NCBI GenBank assembly: GCA_021800805.1
Contig: JAJYYR010000025.1
Span: 1 to 9,426 of the forward strand
Origin: a bacterium
Lineage (GTDB): Bacteria; SZUA-79; Acidulodesulfobacterales; Acidulodesulfobacteraceae
DNA: 9,426 bases
Reading direction: 5' to 3'
Positions 1 to 7,232 of the stretch are shown here, piece by piece. Under the pieces are notes generated by a model. The model saw only the letters and a list, made by a program, of their open reading frames with translations, ran no database searches and was not told where the DNA came from. The position numbers and the translations under genes were made by a program. Within the stretch, counting starts at the first letter, position 1, and every line of letters begins with the position of its first letter.

Positions 1-355
1 TTGACTTTGGAGAAACGGTATGTCCCCACTCCACGTCTATAGCTTTTACGTTAACCGAATATGCTTTGCAAATATCGAACCATCTTTCTCCGAATTTTCC
101 CCCTCTGACGGCAAGCGCATGGTCTCCAGCCGAAAGAAGATTGGACACGCAACCTTCCATTGCTCCGGTACCGCTTGAAGTGAATATCAAAACCTCCTGC
201 TTGGTCTGAAAAAGATATTTTAAATTATCCCTTACCTCCTGAAGTATAACCGAATATTCCGGAGCGCGGTGATGAACTATAGGAAGCGCCATATCGGCTA
301 AGGCGCGTTCCGGCACTGGAGTTGGTCCGGGCGCCAATAAATACTTTTTCTGCAT
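1..355 (-). CDS. Class V aminotransferase, alanine-glyoxylate/serine-pyruvate type (5' part only)
   Basis: The gene starts at the ATG at 355 and runs off the left edge after 118 whole codons, so the C-terminal two thirds, including the PLP lysine, lies outside. The visible part matches the N-terminus of PLP-dependent fold-type I class V aminotransferases. It has an APGPTPVP motif at residues 8-15, the IVHHRAPEY segment at 26-34, the phosphate-loop motif TSSGTGAMEG at 59-68, GGKFGERW at 85-92 and a conserved WG at 110-111. Family members move an amino group between alanine or serine and glyoxylate or pyruvate. In many deltaproteobacteria-like genomes a close homologue sits beside serA and is thought to serve serine synthesis, but whether that holds here cannot be seen. 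It is the only gene in the window with a clear Shine-Dalgarno sequence. It is divergent from the lytic transglycosylase gene. Family call firm, substrate uncertain. Confidence 0.9.
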   Translation of the reverse strand, partial: MQKKYLLAPGPTPVPERALADMALPIVHHRAPEYSVILQEVRDNLKYLFQTKQEVLIFTSSGTGAMEGCVSNLLSAGDHALAVRGGKFGERWFDICKAYSVNVKAIDVEWGHTVSPKS

Positions 356-361
356 TTTTAA

Positions 362-367
362 CCCCTT
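362..367 (-). promoter_or_regulatory. Ribosome binding site of the aminotransferase gene
   Basis: On the minus strand the sequence reads AAGGGG, six bases before the ATG at 355. It supports that start and stands out because none of the other seven genes in the window has a recognisable Shine-Dalgarno sequence. Confidence 0.75.
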
Positions 368-497
368 AATAATTATTAAATTATATAAATTTACAAAATA
401 AACTTTTTATGTTATATCTAAACCATTTAATACTTAACCAAATTTAAGAAAAATTGTCAAGAATTTATAAAAAATTTTTAAAATTTCTTTGATAAAT

Positions 498-526
498 TTG
501 ACATTTATGCTAATCGGCATTATAAT
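498..526 (+). promoter_or_regulatory. Consensus housekeeping sigma-70 promoter for the plus-strand trio
   Basis: TTGACA at 498-503 and TATAAT at 521-526 are separated by exactly 17 bp, so both hexamers match consensus 6 of 6 at the ideal spacing. The predicted start point is near 533, giving a leader of about 75 nt before the transglycosylase ATG at 610. A perfect hexamer pair suggests strong, constitutive transcription of the transglycosylase, moeA and sigma-54 regulator genes, unless a repressor acts. The surrounding DNA is very AT-rich, so chance hexamers occur, but a full match at optimal spacing and in the right orientation is unlikely to be accidental. Confidence 0.8.
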
Positions 527-545
527 CATTTATGTTTAATATTTT

Positions 546-563
546 AATTGCTTGAATTGCTTA
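546..563 (+). repeat. Two-copy tandem 9-mer in the leader
   Basis: AATTGCTTG (546-554) is followed directly by AATTGCTTA (555-563). The pair lies about 20-30 nt downstream of the -10 box at 521-526, inside the predicted transcript leader. Its position would suit an operator or an RNA-binding site, but two copies in AT-rich DNA may be chance. I do not recognise it as a known site. Confidence 0.4.
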
Positions 564-609
564 AGTATTTAAACATTAATGAACAAATTATATACTAATT
601 AAATATAAA

Positions 610-2442
610 ATGAAAAAAATAAATCTGCTGTCCGTTTTTTTTACCGCAATATTCACCGTCTTTTTAATCTCCGATTGCTATGCTTCAAATCTAAACGGCA
701 ATACAAATTTCGTAAAAATAAAATTCAAAACTACTTACAATAAAAATAAAAAGCCGGACAACGACGGTTCCGCTCAAGTAACGGTAATATCCTCTTCCCC
801 CGTAGTGTCCGACAATAATATAGATATTAACAAAATTAATAAAAAACAACCGTCGGGCTATCAAACTACTACGGTTACGACGCAAACAGCCGCGGCTCAA
901 ACCGCCCAGGCGCAAACCAATCCTGCGGCTTATAAAACAAAAAACATTAAAGCAGTCTCCAAGAAAATGCCCGCAGATTCTTCAAATATTACCGATTCAG
1001 GGCTTTTAGCGAAAAAAGGGGATTTTAATAATTATCAATATCAAAAAAATTTATCCCATATATTTCCGATGATTATAAACAAAGAAATAATACATTATAT
1101 ACATTTTTATCAAACTTCTGGAAGAAAGTTTTTTAAATACGCGCTTTCAAGGTCTGAAAGATATATACCTATGATTAAAAAGGTTTTCAAAAAATTAGGA
1201 TTGCCGAACGATCTGGCTTATCTCGCAATGATTGAAAGCGGTTTTTCTCCTACCGCATATTCTTATGCCGGGGCAAGCGGCATGTGGCAGTTTATACCCT
1301 CAACCGGAAGGATATTCGGCTTGACGATAAACTGGTGGGTTGACGAGAGAAGAAATCCCGTGGAATCGACATATGCGGCTGGCGAATATTTAAAAGACCT
1401 TTTTAATAAATTCGGCTCTTGGTATCTTGCCGCAGCCGCTTATAATTCCGGAGAATTAACAATAGAAAGAGCTTTATCCTTATATCCCGGGGGTAATTTC
1501 TGGACTATATCTCAAAACAGGCCGTATCTTTTACCAGGACAGACACGCAGATACGTCCCGAAAATTATTGCGGCCGCAATAATTGCAAAAGACCCTCAAA
1601 ATTTTGGATTTCATAATATAGATTACAAAAAACCGATTAAGTTCAAACAGGTGAACGTTCCTTATTCGGCAAGCCTGTACGATTTAGCAAAATGTATAGG
1701 CATTTCCGAATATAGGCTCCACAAAATGAATCCCGAACTTTTAAGAAACGCGACTCCTCCCGACGACCCCAGATTTATGCTGAATATACCTGCAAAAGAC
1801 TACGGCCGATTTATAAAAAATTTTAAATACGTTAAAAAATATGTGGTTAAACAGCCGAGGGTCGTCTATACGGCTTATTCCAGGCCTAAGAATAATACCC
1901 TTTACACCGTCGAACCGGGAGATACGCTTTTGGGCATAGCTTCTAAATACGGCGTGCCGCTTGGAACAATCGAAAGATACAACAGGCTTAACAATTATTC
2001 TATGCTTAAAGTAGGCGAAAGAATTACTATTCCGGGGACGGCAGGCTCCCGCATATCTTATGCCAAAAAAAATTATAGCAATGCCGGCTTAACTTATATT
2101 ATAGTAAAACCGGGTATGACTTTATGGAGCATAGCTCAAAAATTTAACGTATCATTAAATTTTATTAAAAACATAAATCATATCAGAGGAAACGATATCC
2201 ATTCAGGAGAAAAAATATTTTTAAAGGGCGGCGGCAATCCTAATATTAGATATTCTTATATCAGTAACGGAGTCCATAAAAAAAAGGAAGTCGGATTATT
2301 CCATTACAGGGTAAAATTCGGCGATTCTCTTTATGCTATTTCGTCAAAATTTCATGAAAACCTTAAAAATATAATGGCAGAAAATAATTTAAAAAATCCA
2401 AATTCTATCTACCCAGGCGAAGTTCTTAAGATAACCAGATAA
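610..2442 (+). CDS. Periplasmic lytic transglycosylase, MltD-like, with C-terminal LysM repeats
   Basis: A 610-residue secreted peptidoglycan-cleaving enzyme. Residues 1-25 form a signal peptide (MKKINLL, hydrophobic core, likely cleavage after CYA at 23-25). C23 follows ISD, a poor lipobox, so it is probably not a lipoprotein, unlike E. coli MltD. Residues 26-140 are a low-complexity linker rich in Q, T, A and N. The SLT transglycosylase domain spans about 185-330, with catalytic Glu209 in MIESGFSP, then GASGMWQF (221-228), AAYNSGE (276-282) and LPGQTRRYVPKI (308-319). Residues 340-400 look like a degenerate LysM-type segment ending in NIP. Three clear LysM repeats follow at about 431-475, 495-538 and 565-609, for glycan binding. 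It should cleave the MurNAc-GlcNAc bond to give anhydro-muropeptides in the periplasm. No Shine-Dalgarno sequence precedes the ATG, but the signal peptide fixes the start. First gene of the trio. Class certain, exact subfamily less so. Confidence 0.93.
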   Translation: MKKINLLSVFFTAIFTVFLISDCYASNLNGNTNFVKIKFKTTYNKNKKPDNDGSAQVTVISSSPVVSDNNIDINKINKKQPSGYQTTTVTTQTAAAQTAQAQTNPAAYKTKNIKAVSKKMPADSSNITDSGLLAKKGDFNNYQYQKNLSHIFPMIINKEIIHYIHFYQTSGRKFFKYALSRSERYIPMIKKVFKKLGLPNDLAYLAMIESGFSPTAYSYAGASGMWQFIPSTGRIFGLTINWWVDERRNPVESTYAAGEYLKDLFNKFGSWYLAAAAYNSGELTIERALSLYPGGNFWTISQNRPYLLPGQTRRYVPKIIAAAIIAKDPQNFGFHNIDYKKPIKFKQVNVPYSASLYDLAKCIGISEYRLHKMNPELLRNATPPDDPRFMLNIPAKDYGRFIKNFKYVKKYVVKQPRVVYTAYSRPKNNTLYTVEPGDTLLGIASKYGVPLGTIERYNRLNNYSMLKVGERITIPGTAGSRISYAKKNYSNAGLTYIIVKPGMTLWSIAQKFNVSLNFIKNINHIRGNDIHSGEKIFLKGGGNPNIRYSYISNGVHKKKEVGLFHYRVKFGDSLYAISSKFHENLKNIMAENNLKNPNSIYPGEVLKITR

Positions 2443-2445
2443 AAA

Positions 2446-3651
2446 ATGATATCTTTCGATGAAGCATCTGAAATAATAAACTCTGCCTCCATATATCTAA
2501 AACCGGAAAACATATCCGTATTAAATGCATTAGACAGGGTTTTGCATAGCGATGTCGCATCTAAGGTAAATTATCCGGCAGAAAACAACTCGGCAATGGA
2601 CGGATATGCCGTAAATTCAAAACTCGTTTCAAAAATAGATGCCGTCGGCTTAAAATTAGAAATAGATAAAAAGGTTATATATGCTGGGAGCGGTTTAAAA
2701 TCTTCAGTAAAAAATGATTCAGCCGTGCGCATAATGACAGGGGGATACCTTCCCGAAACATTAGACGCCGTGATTCCCGTCGAAGATGCTATAGTCGAAG
2801 ATAACCATCTGATTATAAAGTCTCCGGTAAAACCTGATAAAAATGTAAGAAAAAAGGGTGAGGATATAAAAAGCGGAGACATAATCTTAAATAAAAACAC
2901 AAGATTAACCCCTGAAAACATATCGTTGCTTGCATCATGCAATATTAAAAAAATAAGTGCGTATGAAAAAATACCTGTATCGATTATTTCTACCGGCAAC
3001 GAAATAATTGATTTTAACAGTAAACCTAAATACGGCAAAATCTATAATTCCAACGGGATACTGGCAGAAAAATTTTTACTTCAAAACGGATGCGCTGTTT
3101 TAAATAACGCCGTATGTAAAGACGACTTAAAAGAAATAAAAACAACTTTATCGCACGCCGCAAAAATTAGCAAAATAATAATAACTTCCGCCGGCGCTTC
3201 TTTCGGCGACAAAGATTTTACAGAAAAAGCCCTGGAATCAGTCGGCTTCAAAATTAAATTCAGGCAAGTAGCTATAAAACCGGCAAAACCTTTCTCATTC
3301 GGACTGATTAATAAAAAAATACCGGTTTTTATGCTTCCCGGAAATCCCGTTGCATTTTATACATGTTTAGTTATATTCGTAAAGCCTTTTATAAACAAGC
3401 ATATTAAAATAAACAGCCGTATGCATATAATTAAATCAAAATCTTCATTCGAATATATTAAAAACAACAAAAGAAGTGAATTTATCCCAGCGCGTACTTT
3501 TTATAAAGACGGCATAGTATATTCGGAAATCTATAAAAAAACGGGACCTGCAATGATCAGCTCTCTCGGTTATATGAATTCTATCGTATCCGTCCCCGAA
3601 AGCGTCTCTAAGGTGCATATGGACGAACTGCTGGATACATACCTGATTTAA
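2446..3651 (+). CDS. moeA: Molybdopterin molybdenumtransferase MoeA
   Basis: A 401-residue cytoplasmic enzyme, close to the usual length of about 400-410. MoeA inserts molybdate into adenylylated molybdopterin to complete the molybdenum cofactor used by formate dehydrogenases, nitrate reductases and similar enzymes. Family signatures appear in order: NNSAMDGYAV (47-56), RIMTGG with DAVIPVED (95-114), the KKGEDIKSGD turn (136-145), STGNEI (182-187), NSNG (201-204), SAGASFGDKDF (248-258; usual form SGGxSxGxxD), IKPAKPFSFG (277-286) and MLPGNPVA (296-303). The C-terminal beta domain (about 330-401) is present, with KKTGPAMISSL and VPE, so the gene looks intact. The start lies 3 nt after the upstream stop codon, which implies translational coupling, and there is no Shine-Dalgarno sequence. 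No other molybdenum cofactor gene or molybdoenzyme lies in the window. It could handle tungsten instead of molybdenum; the sequence does not decide this. Confidence 0.95.
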   Translation: MISFDEASEIINSASIYLKPENISVLNALDRVLHSDVASKVNYPAENNSAMDGYAVNSKLVSKIDAVGLKLEIDKKVIYAGSGLKSSVKNDSAVRIMTGGYLPETLDAVIPVEDAIVEDNHLIIKSPVKPDKNVRKKGEDIKSGDIILNKNTRLTPENISLLASCNIKKISAYEKIPVSIISTGNEIIDFNSKPKYGKIYNSNGILAEKFLLQNGCAVLNNAVCKDDLKEIKTTLSHAAKISKIIITSAGASFGDKDFTEKALESVGFKIKFRQVAIKPAKPFSFGLINKKIPVFMLPGNPVAFYTCLVIFVKPFINKHIKINSRMHIIKSKSSFEYIKNNKRSEFIPARTFYKDGIVYSEIYKKTGPAMISSLGYMNSIVSVPESVSKVHMDELLDTYLI

Positions 3652-3660
3652 TAATAAATT

Positions 3661-5115
3661 ATGAAAAAACAAAAAATCTTAATCGTCGATGACGAACAAA
3701 GCTTGGTTTACGTTTTAAAAAAACTTCTGGAAGACGAATTTATTATCGATACCGCTTCCGACGGAGAAGAAGCTCTGTCGTATATCAAAAAGAATGAATA
3801 TTTTGCGATATTTTTGGATATAAGGATTCCAAAAATTAACGGCATGGAAGTATTGGCTTATACAAAAAAATTGGACACCAAGCCTAACGTTATAATTATG
3901 ACAGCCCAGAATACTATGGTAAACGCTATAGACGCTATGAAACAGGGCGCATACGATTATATAACGAAGCCTTTTGAATTGGAAGAGATTTTGGGCATAA
4001 TTGAAAAAATAAAAAAGAACGAAAATTTAGCAAATAAAAAATTAGAAAAATCTGAAGATTTTCTTGATACCCTGCTGGTAGGCAAATCTAAAACTATGCA
4101 GGAAGTTTTTAAAACCATAGGCAAATTGTCGCATAACAACATCACCGTATTAATTCTGGGAGAATCCGGCACAGGCAAAGAACTTGTAGCAAGAGCTATC
4201 CATTTAAACAGCGTAAGGAGCGATAAGCCGTTTATTGTAGTCAATACTCCCTCCGTTCCTTCTGAACTGCTTGAATCGGAGTTATTCGGACACGAGAAAG
4301 GTTCATATACCGGTGCGAACGAAAAAAAAGAAGGAAAATTCATTAGCGCGAACGGAGGAACTATCTTTTTAGACGAAATCGGAGATATGCCTTTAAATCT
4401 TCAGGCTAAACTTTTGCGCGTTATACAGGAAAAGGAGGTTGAACCGGTAGGCTCCAATAAACCCGCCAAAATCGACGTCAGAATTATTGCCGCTACGAAT
4501 AAAAATCTTAAGTCGATGATTAAGAACGCAAAATTCAGGGAAGATTTATACTACCGACTGAATGTTATAGAAATTACACTGCCGCCTTTAAGAGAACGAA
4601 AATCGGATATACCTATTTTAGCCGACTTTTTTATGAAAAAGTTTTCTGAAGAGCTTAACATCCCCGAAAAACGGTTAAGCGCCGACGCCCTTTCATTTCT
4701 TCAGTCGTATAATTTTCCTGGAAATATCAGAGAATTAGAAAACGCCATAAGAAGATGCATGGTTATGTCGCCTTCGTCTATATTGAATTCCGATGATTTC
4801 ATAGAAATATTGAGCAACGACGAGAATAATTTAATTATCGATGATAAAAGCTTAAAATATAAAAAAACGGAAATTAATCCATTTGAAGATATTATAAGAC
4901 ATAAGATAAAAAATTACGCCGAAAAAGTCAAAGATACCGAAATTAACGACGTTTATAAATCCATAATGGGCCTGACCGAAAAAATCATTATAGAAGAAAT
5001 CCTGAATCTATATAATTTTAACCAGCTGAAAGTTTCCAAACTTCTAGGAATAAACAGGAATACTCTGCGAAAAAAAATAAACGAATACAAAATAGATTTA
5101 AAGAAAACAAATTAA
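3661..5115 (+). CDS. Sigma-54-dependent response regulator, NtrC family
   Basis: A 484-residue activator with receiver, AAA+ and Fis-type DNA-binding domains. The receiver (1-118) has acidic residues D10-D11, phospho-acceptor D53 in FLDIRIP, T81 and K103 of the TKP motif. The AAA+ domain (about 137-375) has Walker A GESGTGKE (167-174), ESELFGHEKGSYTGA carrying the sigma-54 contact loop as GSYTGA (214-219), Walker B GGTIFLDEIGDMP (232-244), an FREDLYYRLNV arginine segment (292-302) and NFPGNIRELENAIRR. The C-terminal helix-turn-helix (about 437-478) ends in LLGINRNTLRKKI, a hallmark of NtrC-like proteins. It would hydrolyse ATP to open RNA polymerase-sigma-54 promoters once phosphorylated. No partner histidine kinase is in the window. 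The start is 9 nt after moeA, without a Shine-Dalgarno sequence. Its stop overlaps the convergent cyclase gene by 4 nt. The C-terminal half resembles nitrogen regulator GlnG/NtrC, but the regulon is unknown. Confidence 0.95.
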   Translation: MKKQKILIVDDEQSLVYVLKKLLEDEFIIDTASDGEEALSYIKKNEYFAIFLDIRIPKINGMEVLAYTKKLDTKPNVIIMTAQNTMVNAIDAMKQGAYDYITKPFELEEILGIIEKIKKNENLANKKLEKSEDFLDTLLVGKSKTMQEVFKTIGKLSHNNITVLILGESGTGKELVARAIHLNSVRSDKPFIVVNTPSVPSELLESELFGHEKGSYTGANEKKEGKFISANGGTIFLDEIGDMPLNLQAKLLRVIQEKEVEPVGSNKPAKIDVRIIAATNKNLKSMIKNAKFREDLYYRLNVIEITLPPLRERKSDIPILADFFMKKFSEELNIPEKRLSADALSFLQSYNFPGNIRELENAIRRCMVMSPSSILNSDDFIEILSNDENNLIIDDKSLKYKKTEINPFEDIIRHKIKNYAEKVKDTEINDVYKSIMGLTEKIIIEEILNLYNFNQLKVSKLLGINRNTLRKKINEYKIDLKKTN

Positions 5116-7055
5116 TATTCTTCTTCCTTCCACATATCTTTAGTAAACCTTACGACTTTATTTCTGCCGTTCTCTTTTGCTTCGTAAAGGGCAACGTCGG
5201 AATATTTAACTGCCTGCCAAAACTTGTCGGAATCCGAAGGATATTCGCATACTCCTATACTTATGGTCTTTTTAAGAACCACTCCGCCGGGAATTTCCAG
5301 CGGCGACGATTCCACGGCTTTCCTGATTTTTTCCGCAATGGAAACGCCTTCCCCTTCTTTTATGTCTATCAAAAGGGCAAGGAATTCTTCGCCGCCGAAT
5401 CTAACTGCAATATCCGAACTTCTTATGCTTTTTCTTATCTGTTTAGAAACATTCCTGAGGACTACGTCTCCGTTGTCGTGGCCGTATTTATCGTTTACCT
5501 CCTTAAAGTGGTCAACGTCCAACATTAAAATTCCCAAATTCGTGCCGCGGCGTTTTATACCGGCAACGATATTTTCGGAAGATTCGTCTAAATACCTCCT
5601 GTTGTATAAACCGGTAAGCTGGTCCACTATCGACTGCTCTTTTAATAGCTCCATTAATTTTCTCGATTCGATAACAGGTGATGCTTCCGCAAGATAGCCT
5701 TTAATATATGGTATCATCCAGTGGACGAAATCCGCCACGTCGTTGTCGAATATAAGCTGTAAAACCATTCCGACTTTACCGCCTATATATATAGGGACGC
5801 AATAGTAATTATATTTTTCGTCGCAAGTTTTGTCCGTCCCGCCTTCGTTTTCTTCGGGAACGTTAAACTTAAAATTCGGACAGATGCATGGAAAATTTAA
5901 TGAATCTACGTCTCCGCCGGTTCTTTTTGCTCTGCAGGAATCGGCGTCTTCTAAAGACGACCTGTCGCACCACATATCGTCTTTGCCTAAGTTAATCTTG
6001 GAGCCGACGGTAAGAAGGCTCATTTTATTGTTATCGCCTACCTCATATATTGCGTAATTTTCAAAACACATATAGTCCCTGATTATAGACTCTATTCTTT
6101 TTATTATATCTTTTTTAGTCCTGTCCTTTTCTATTACTCTTTTAAAATTATAAATCCTAACAAGCTCGTTTATAATTTTTATGGTATCTTTAAGGTAATT
6201 ATCGGTTTTAAGGACGGTATAACCTATTAAGGTCGAAACTTTAGAATTTATATCGGATAGTATTTCTTTTAGACTTTTAGAAGTTTCGTTAAGAGTTTTC
6301 GCGACTTTACCGGCTTCATCCCCGGGAAGACCCTTTTCGTCTATTAACGCTCCGTCCATTTCTCCGTCTTTAAGATTTTCCAGACCCAGTTCTATTTTTT
6401 GAAATAAAGAAATATACGGGCTTAAAAATCTGAAAAATAAAAGTACCAGTATAATTAAGAATACAAAGAAGATTATTGAAGTCTGCACTATAGTCCTGAA
6501 CGTTGCCGCCCTTACGGAAGACAGATTCATAGTAAGGCTTATAGCGCCTAAAACGGTGCCGGATTTAACTTTATGGCACATAAGGCAATCGACCACTCCG
6601 GTACTCGTAGCTTTATAAGGAATTATTACGCGGTATTTTACGGAATTGAACGTTTCGTCTAATTTTTCTATTTTTTTTCCGGTTGCAAGAACGTATTTTT
6701 CGTCCGCTGTGGTTGGTTTTTCGCTTTTAAATCCCGGACCGAACTGATTATTTACCGGATTGCCTCTTATAATGGAAATATTCTGGATATCTATCTTTTT
6801 AGAAGCTTTTTTAAGCCTTCGAATAAATATTTCCCTGTTTTGTATAACGCCCATAACCATTAAAGACGTCAGGCTGTCTCTCACGACCTTAGCTATGGTT
6901 TTTGAGCGTATCTTTGCTTCGCTTATGGATTCCTGCCTGAAACTCAATGCAAAAATTACGTCTATGGTAACGAACAATATGACAAGGAGCACAACTATCC
7001 TTAAAATTATTTTAGTCTTAAGGGATTTATTTGTTTTTTTTATTTTTTTGAACAT
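5112..7055 (-). CDS. Membrane diguanylate cyclase with periplasmic c-haem motif and cysteine-rich GAF-like region
   Basis: A 647-residue signalling protein that should make cyclic di-GMP from two GTP. Transmembrane helix 1 is at about 15-38 and helix 2 at about 186-212. They bracket a periplasmic sensor of about 145 residues that contains CLMCH (157-161), the covalent haem c site CxxCH, followed by GTVLGAISLTM. A HAMP-like linker follows at about 208-265. Residues 285-470 look like a GAF domain with an unusual set of cysteines (C330, C363, C374, C390, C392, C411, C419). The GGDEF domain is at about 475-638, with DQLTGLYNRRYLD, DVDHFKEVNDKYGHDNGD, an active GGEEF (554-558) and the product-inhibition RxxD site (R545-D548) five residues before it. 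There is no EAL domain. No Shine-Dalgarno sequence precedes the ATG; the positively charged start before helix 1 supports it. It lies 177 nt after the coiled-coil gene and converges on the sigma-54 regulator. Cyclase activity is well supported; the redox or gas signal is inference. Confidence 0.92.
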   Translation of the reverse strand: MFKKIKKTNKSLKTKIILRIVVLLVILFVTIDVIFALSFRQESISEAKIRSKTIAKVVRDSLTSLMVMGVIQNREIFIRRLKKASKKIDIQNISIIRGNPVNNQFGPGFKSEKPTTADEKYVLATGKKIEKLDETFNSVKYRVIIPYKATSTGVVDCLMCHKVKSGTVLGAISLTMNLSSVRAATFRTIVQTSIIFFVFLIILVLLFFRFLSPYISLFQKIELGLENLKDGEMDGALIDEKGLPGDEAGKVAKTLNETSKSLKEILSDINSKVSTLIGYTVLKTDNYLKDTIKIINELVRIYNFKRVIEKDRTKKDIIKRIESIIRDYMCFENYAIYEVGDNNKMSLLTVGSKINLGKDDMWCDRSSLEDADSCRAKRTGGDVDSLNFPCICPNFKFNVPEENEGGTDKTCDEKYNYYCVPIYIGGKVGMVLQLIFDNDVADFVHWMIPYIKGYLAEASPVIESRKLMELLKEQSIVDQLTGLYNRRYLDESSENIVAGIKRRGTNLGILMLDVDHFKEVNDKYGHDNGDVVLRNVSKQIRKSIRSSDIAVRFGGEEFLALLIDIKEGEGVSIAEKIRKAVESSPLEIPGGVVLKKTISIGVCEYPSDSDKFWQAVKYSDVALYEAKENGRNKVVRFTKDMWKEEEY

Positions 7056-7201
7056 ATTAAATATTTATATCATAAAATAAAAAATGCATACAAACTATTT
7101 TTATTTTAATTAATTTTGAATACGTTCACTGAAATTTTTATTTAAGCATGTAAATAGGAAATAAAATATTTATGATTAGCAATTATTTCTTATGGGTAAT
7201 A

Positions 7202-7230
7202 TAGTTTCCATTGAAATTCACAATAAACTA
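7202..7230. repeat. Imperfect inverted repeat just after the coiled-coil gene
   Basis: TAGTTT (7202-7207) pairs with AAACTA (7225-7230), and ATTG (7210-7213) pairs with CAAT (7221-7224). This gives a stem of 6 plus 4 pairs with a 2-nt bulge and a 7-nt loop. It starts 3 nt past the minus-strand stop at 7233-7235. No U-run follows on the minus strand, so it is not a textbook intrinsic terminator. It may be a weak terminator, a 3' mRNA-end stabiliser or chance in AT-rich DNA. Confidence 0.45.
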
Positions 7231-7232
7231 CC

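Noticed and set aside
380..460. Possible divergent promoter for the aminotransferase: TTGACA on the minus strand at 460-455 and TATAAT at 385-380
   Set aside because: The two boxes are about 70 bp apart and cannot work together. At 16-18 bp from the TTGACA only boxes with 2-3 matches to TATAAT occur, and the TATAAT has no -35 at suitable spacing. A promoter must exist here, but I cannot place it.
579..602. Short upstream reading frame of 7 codons (ATG at 579, stop at 600-602) in the transglycosylase leader
   Set aside because: It has no Shine-Dalgarno sequence and no attenuator-like codon run or hairpin after it; length and content fit chance.
2571..3038. Long open frame antisense to moeA (155 codons), and similar frames opposite the other genes
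   Set aside because: They lie fully inside genes with clear family motifs on the other strand and show no motif, plausible domain or start signal of their own.
6760..7080. Plus-strand frame of 106 codons opposite the cyclase N-terminus, hydrophobic and membrane-like
   Set aside because: Its hydrophobicity mirrors the antisense of the cyclase membrane helix and charged segments. The minus-strand frame has the full domain series, so this is a shadow.
7196..7223. Possible minus-strand promoter for the cyclase gene: TTGTGA-16-TATTAC
   Set aside because: Each box matches only 4 of 6 positions, the spacing is short and the -35 overlaps the hairpin at 7202-7230. Such matches are expected by chance in AT-rich DNA.
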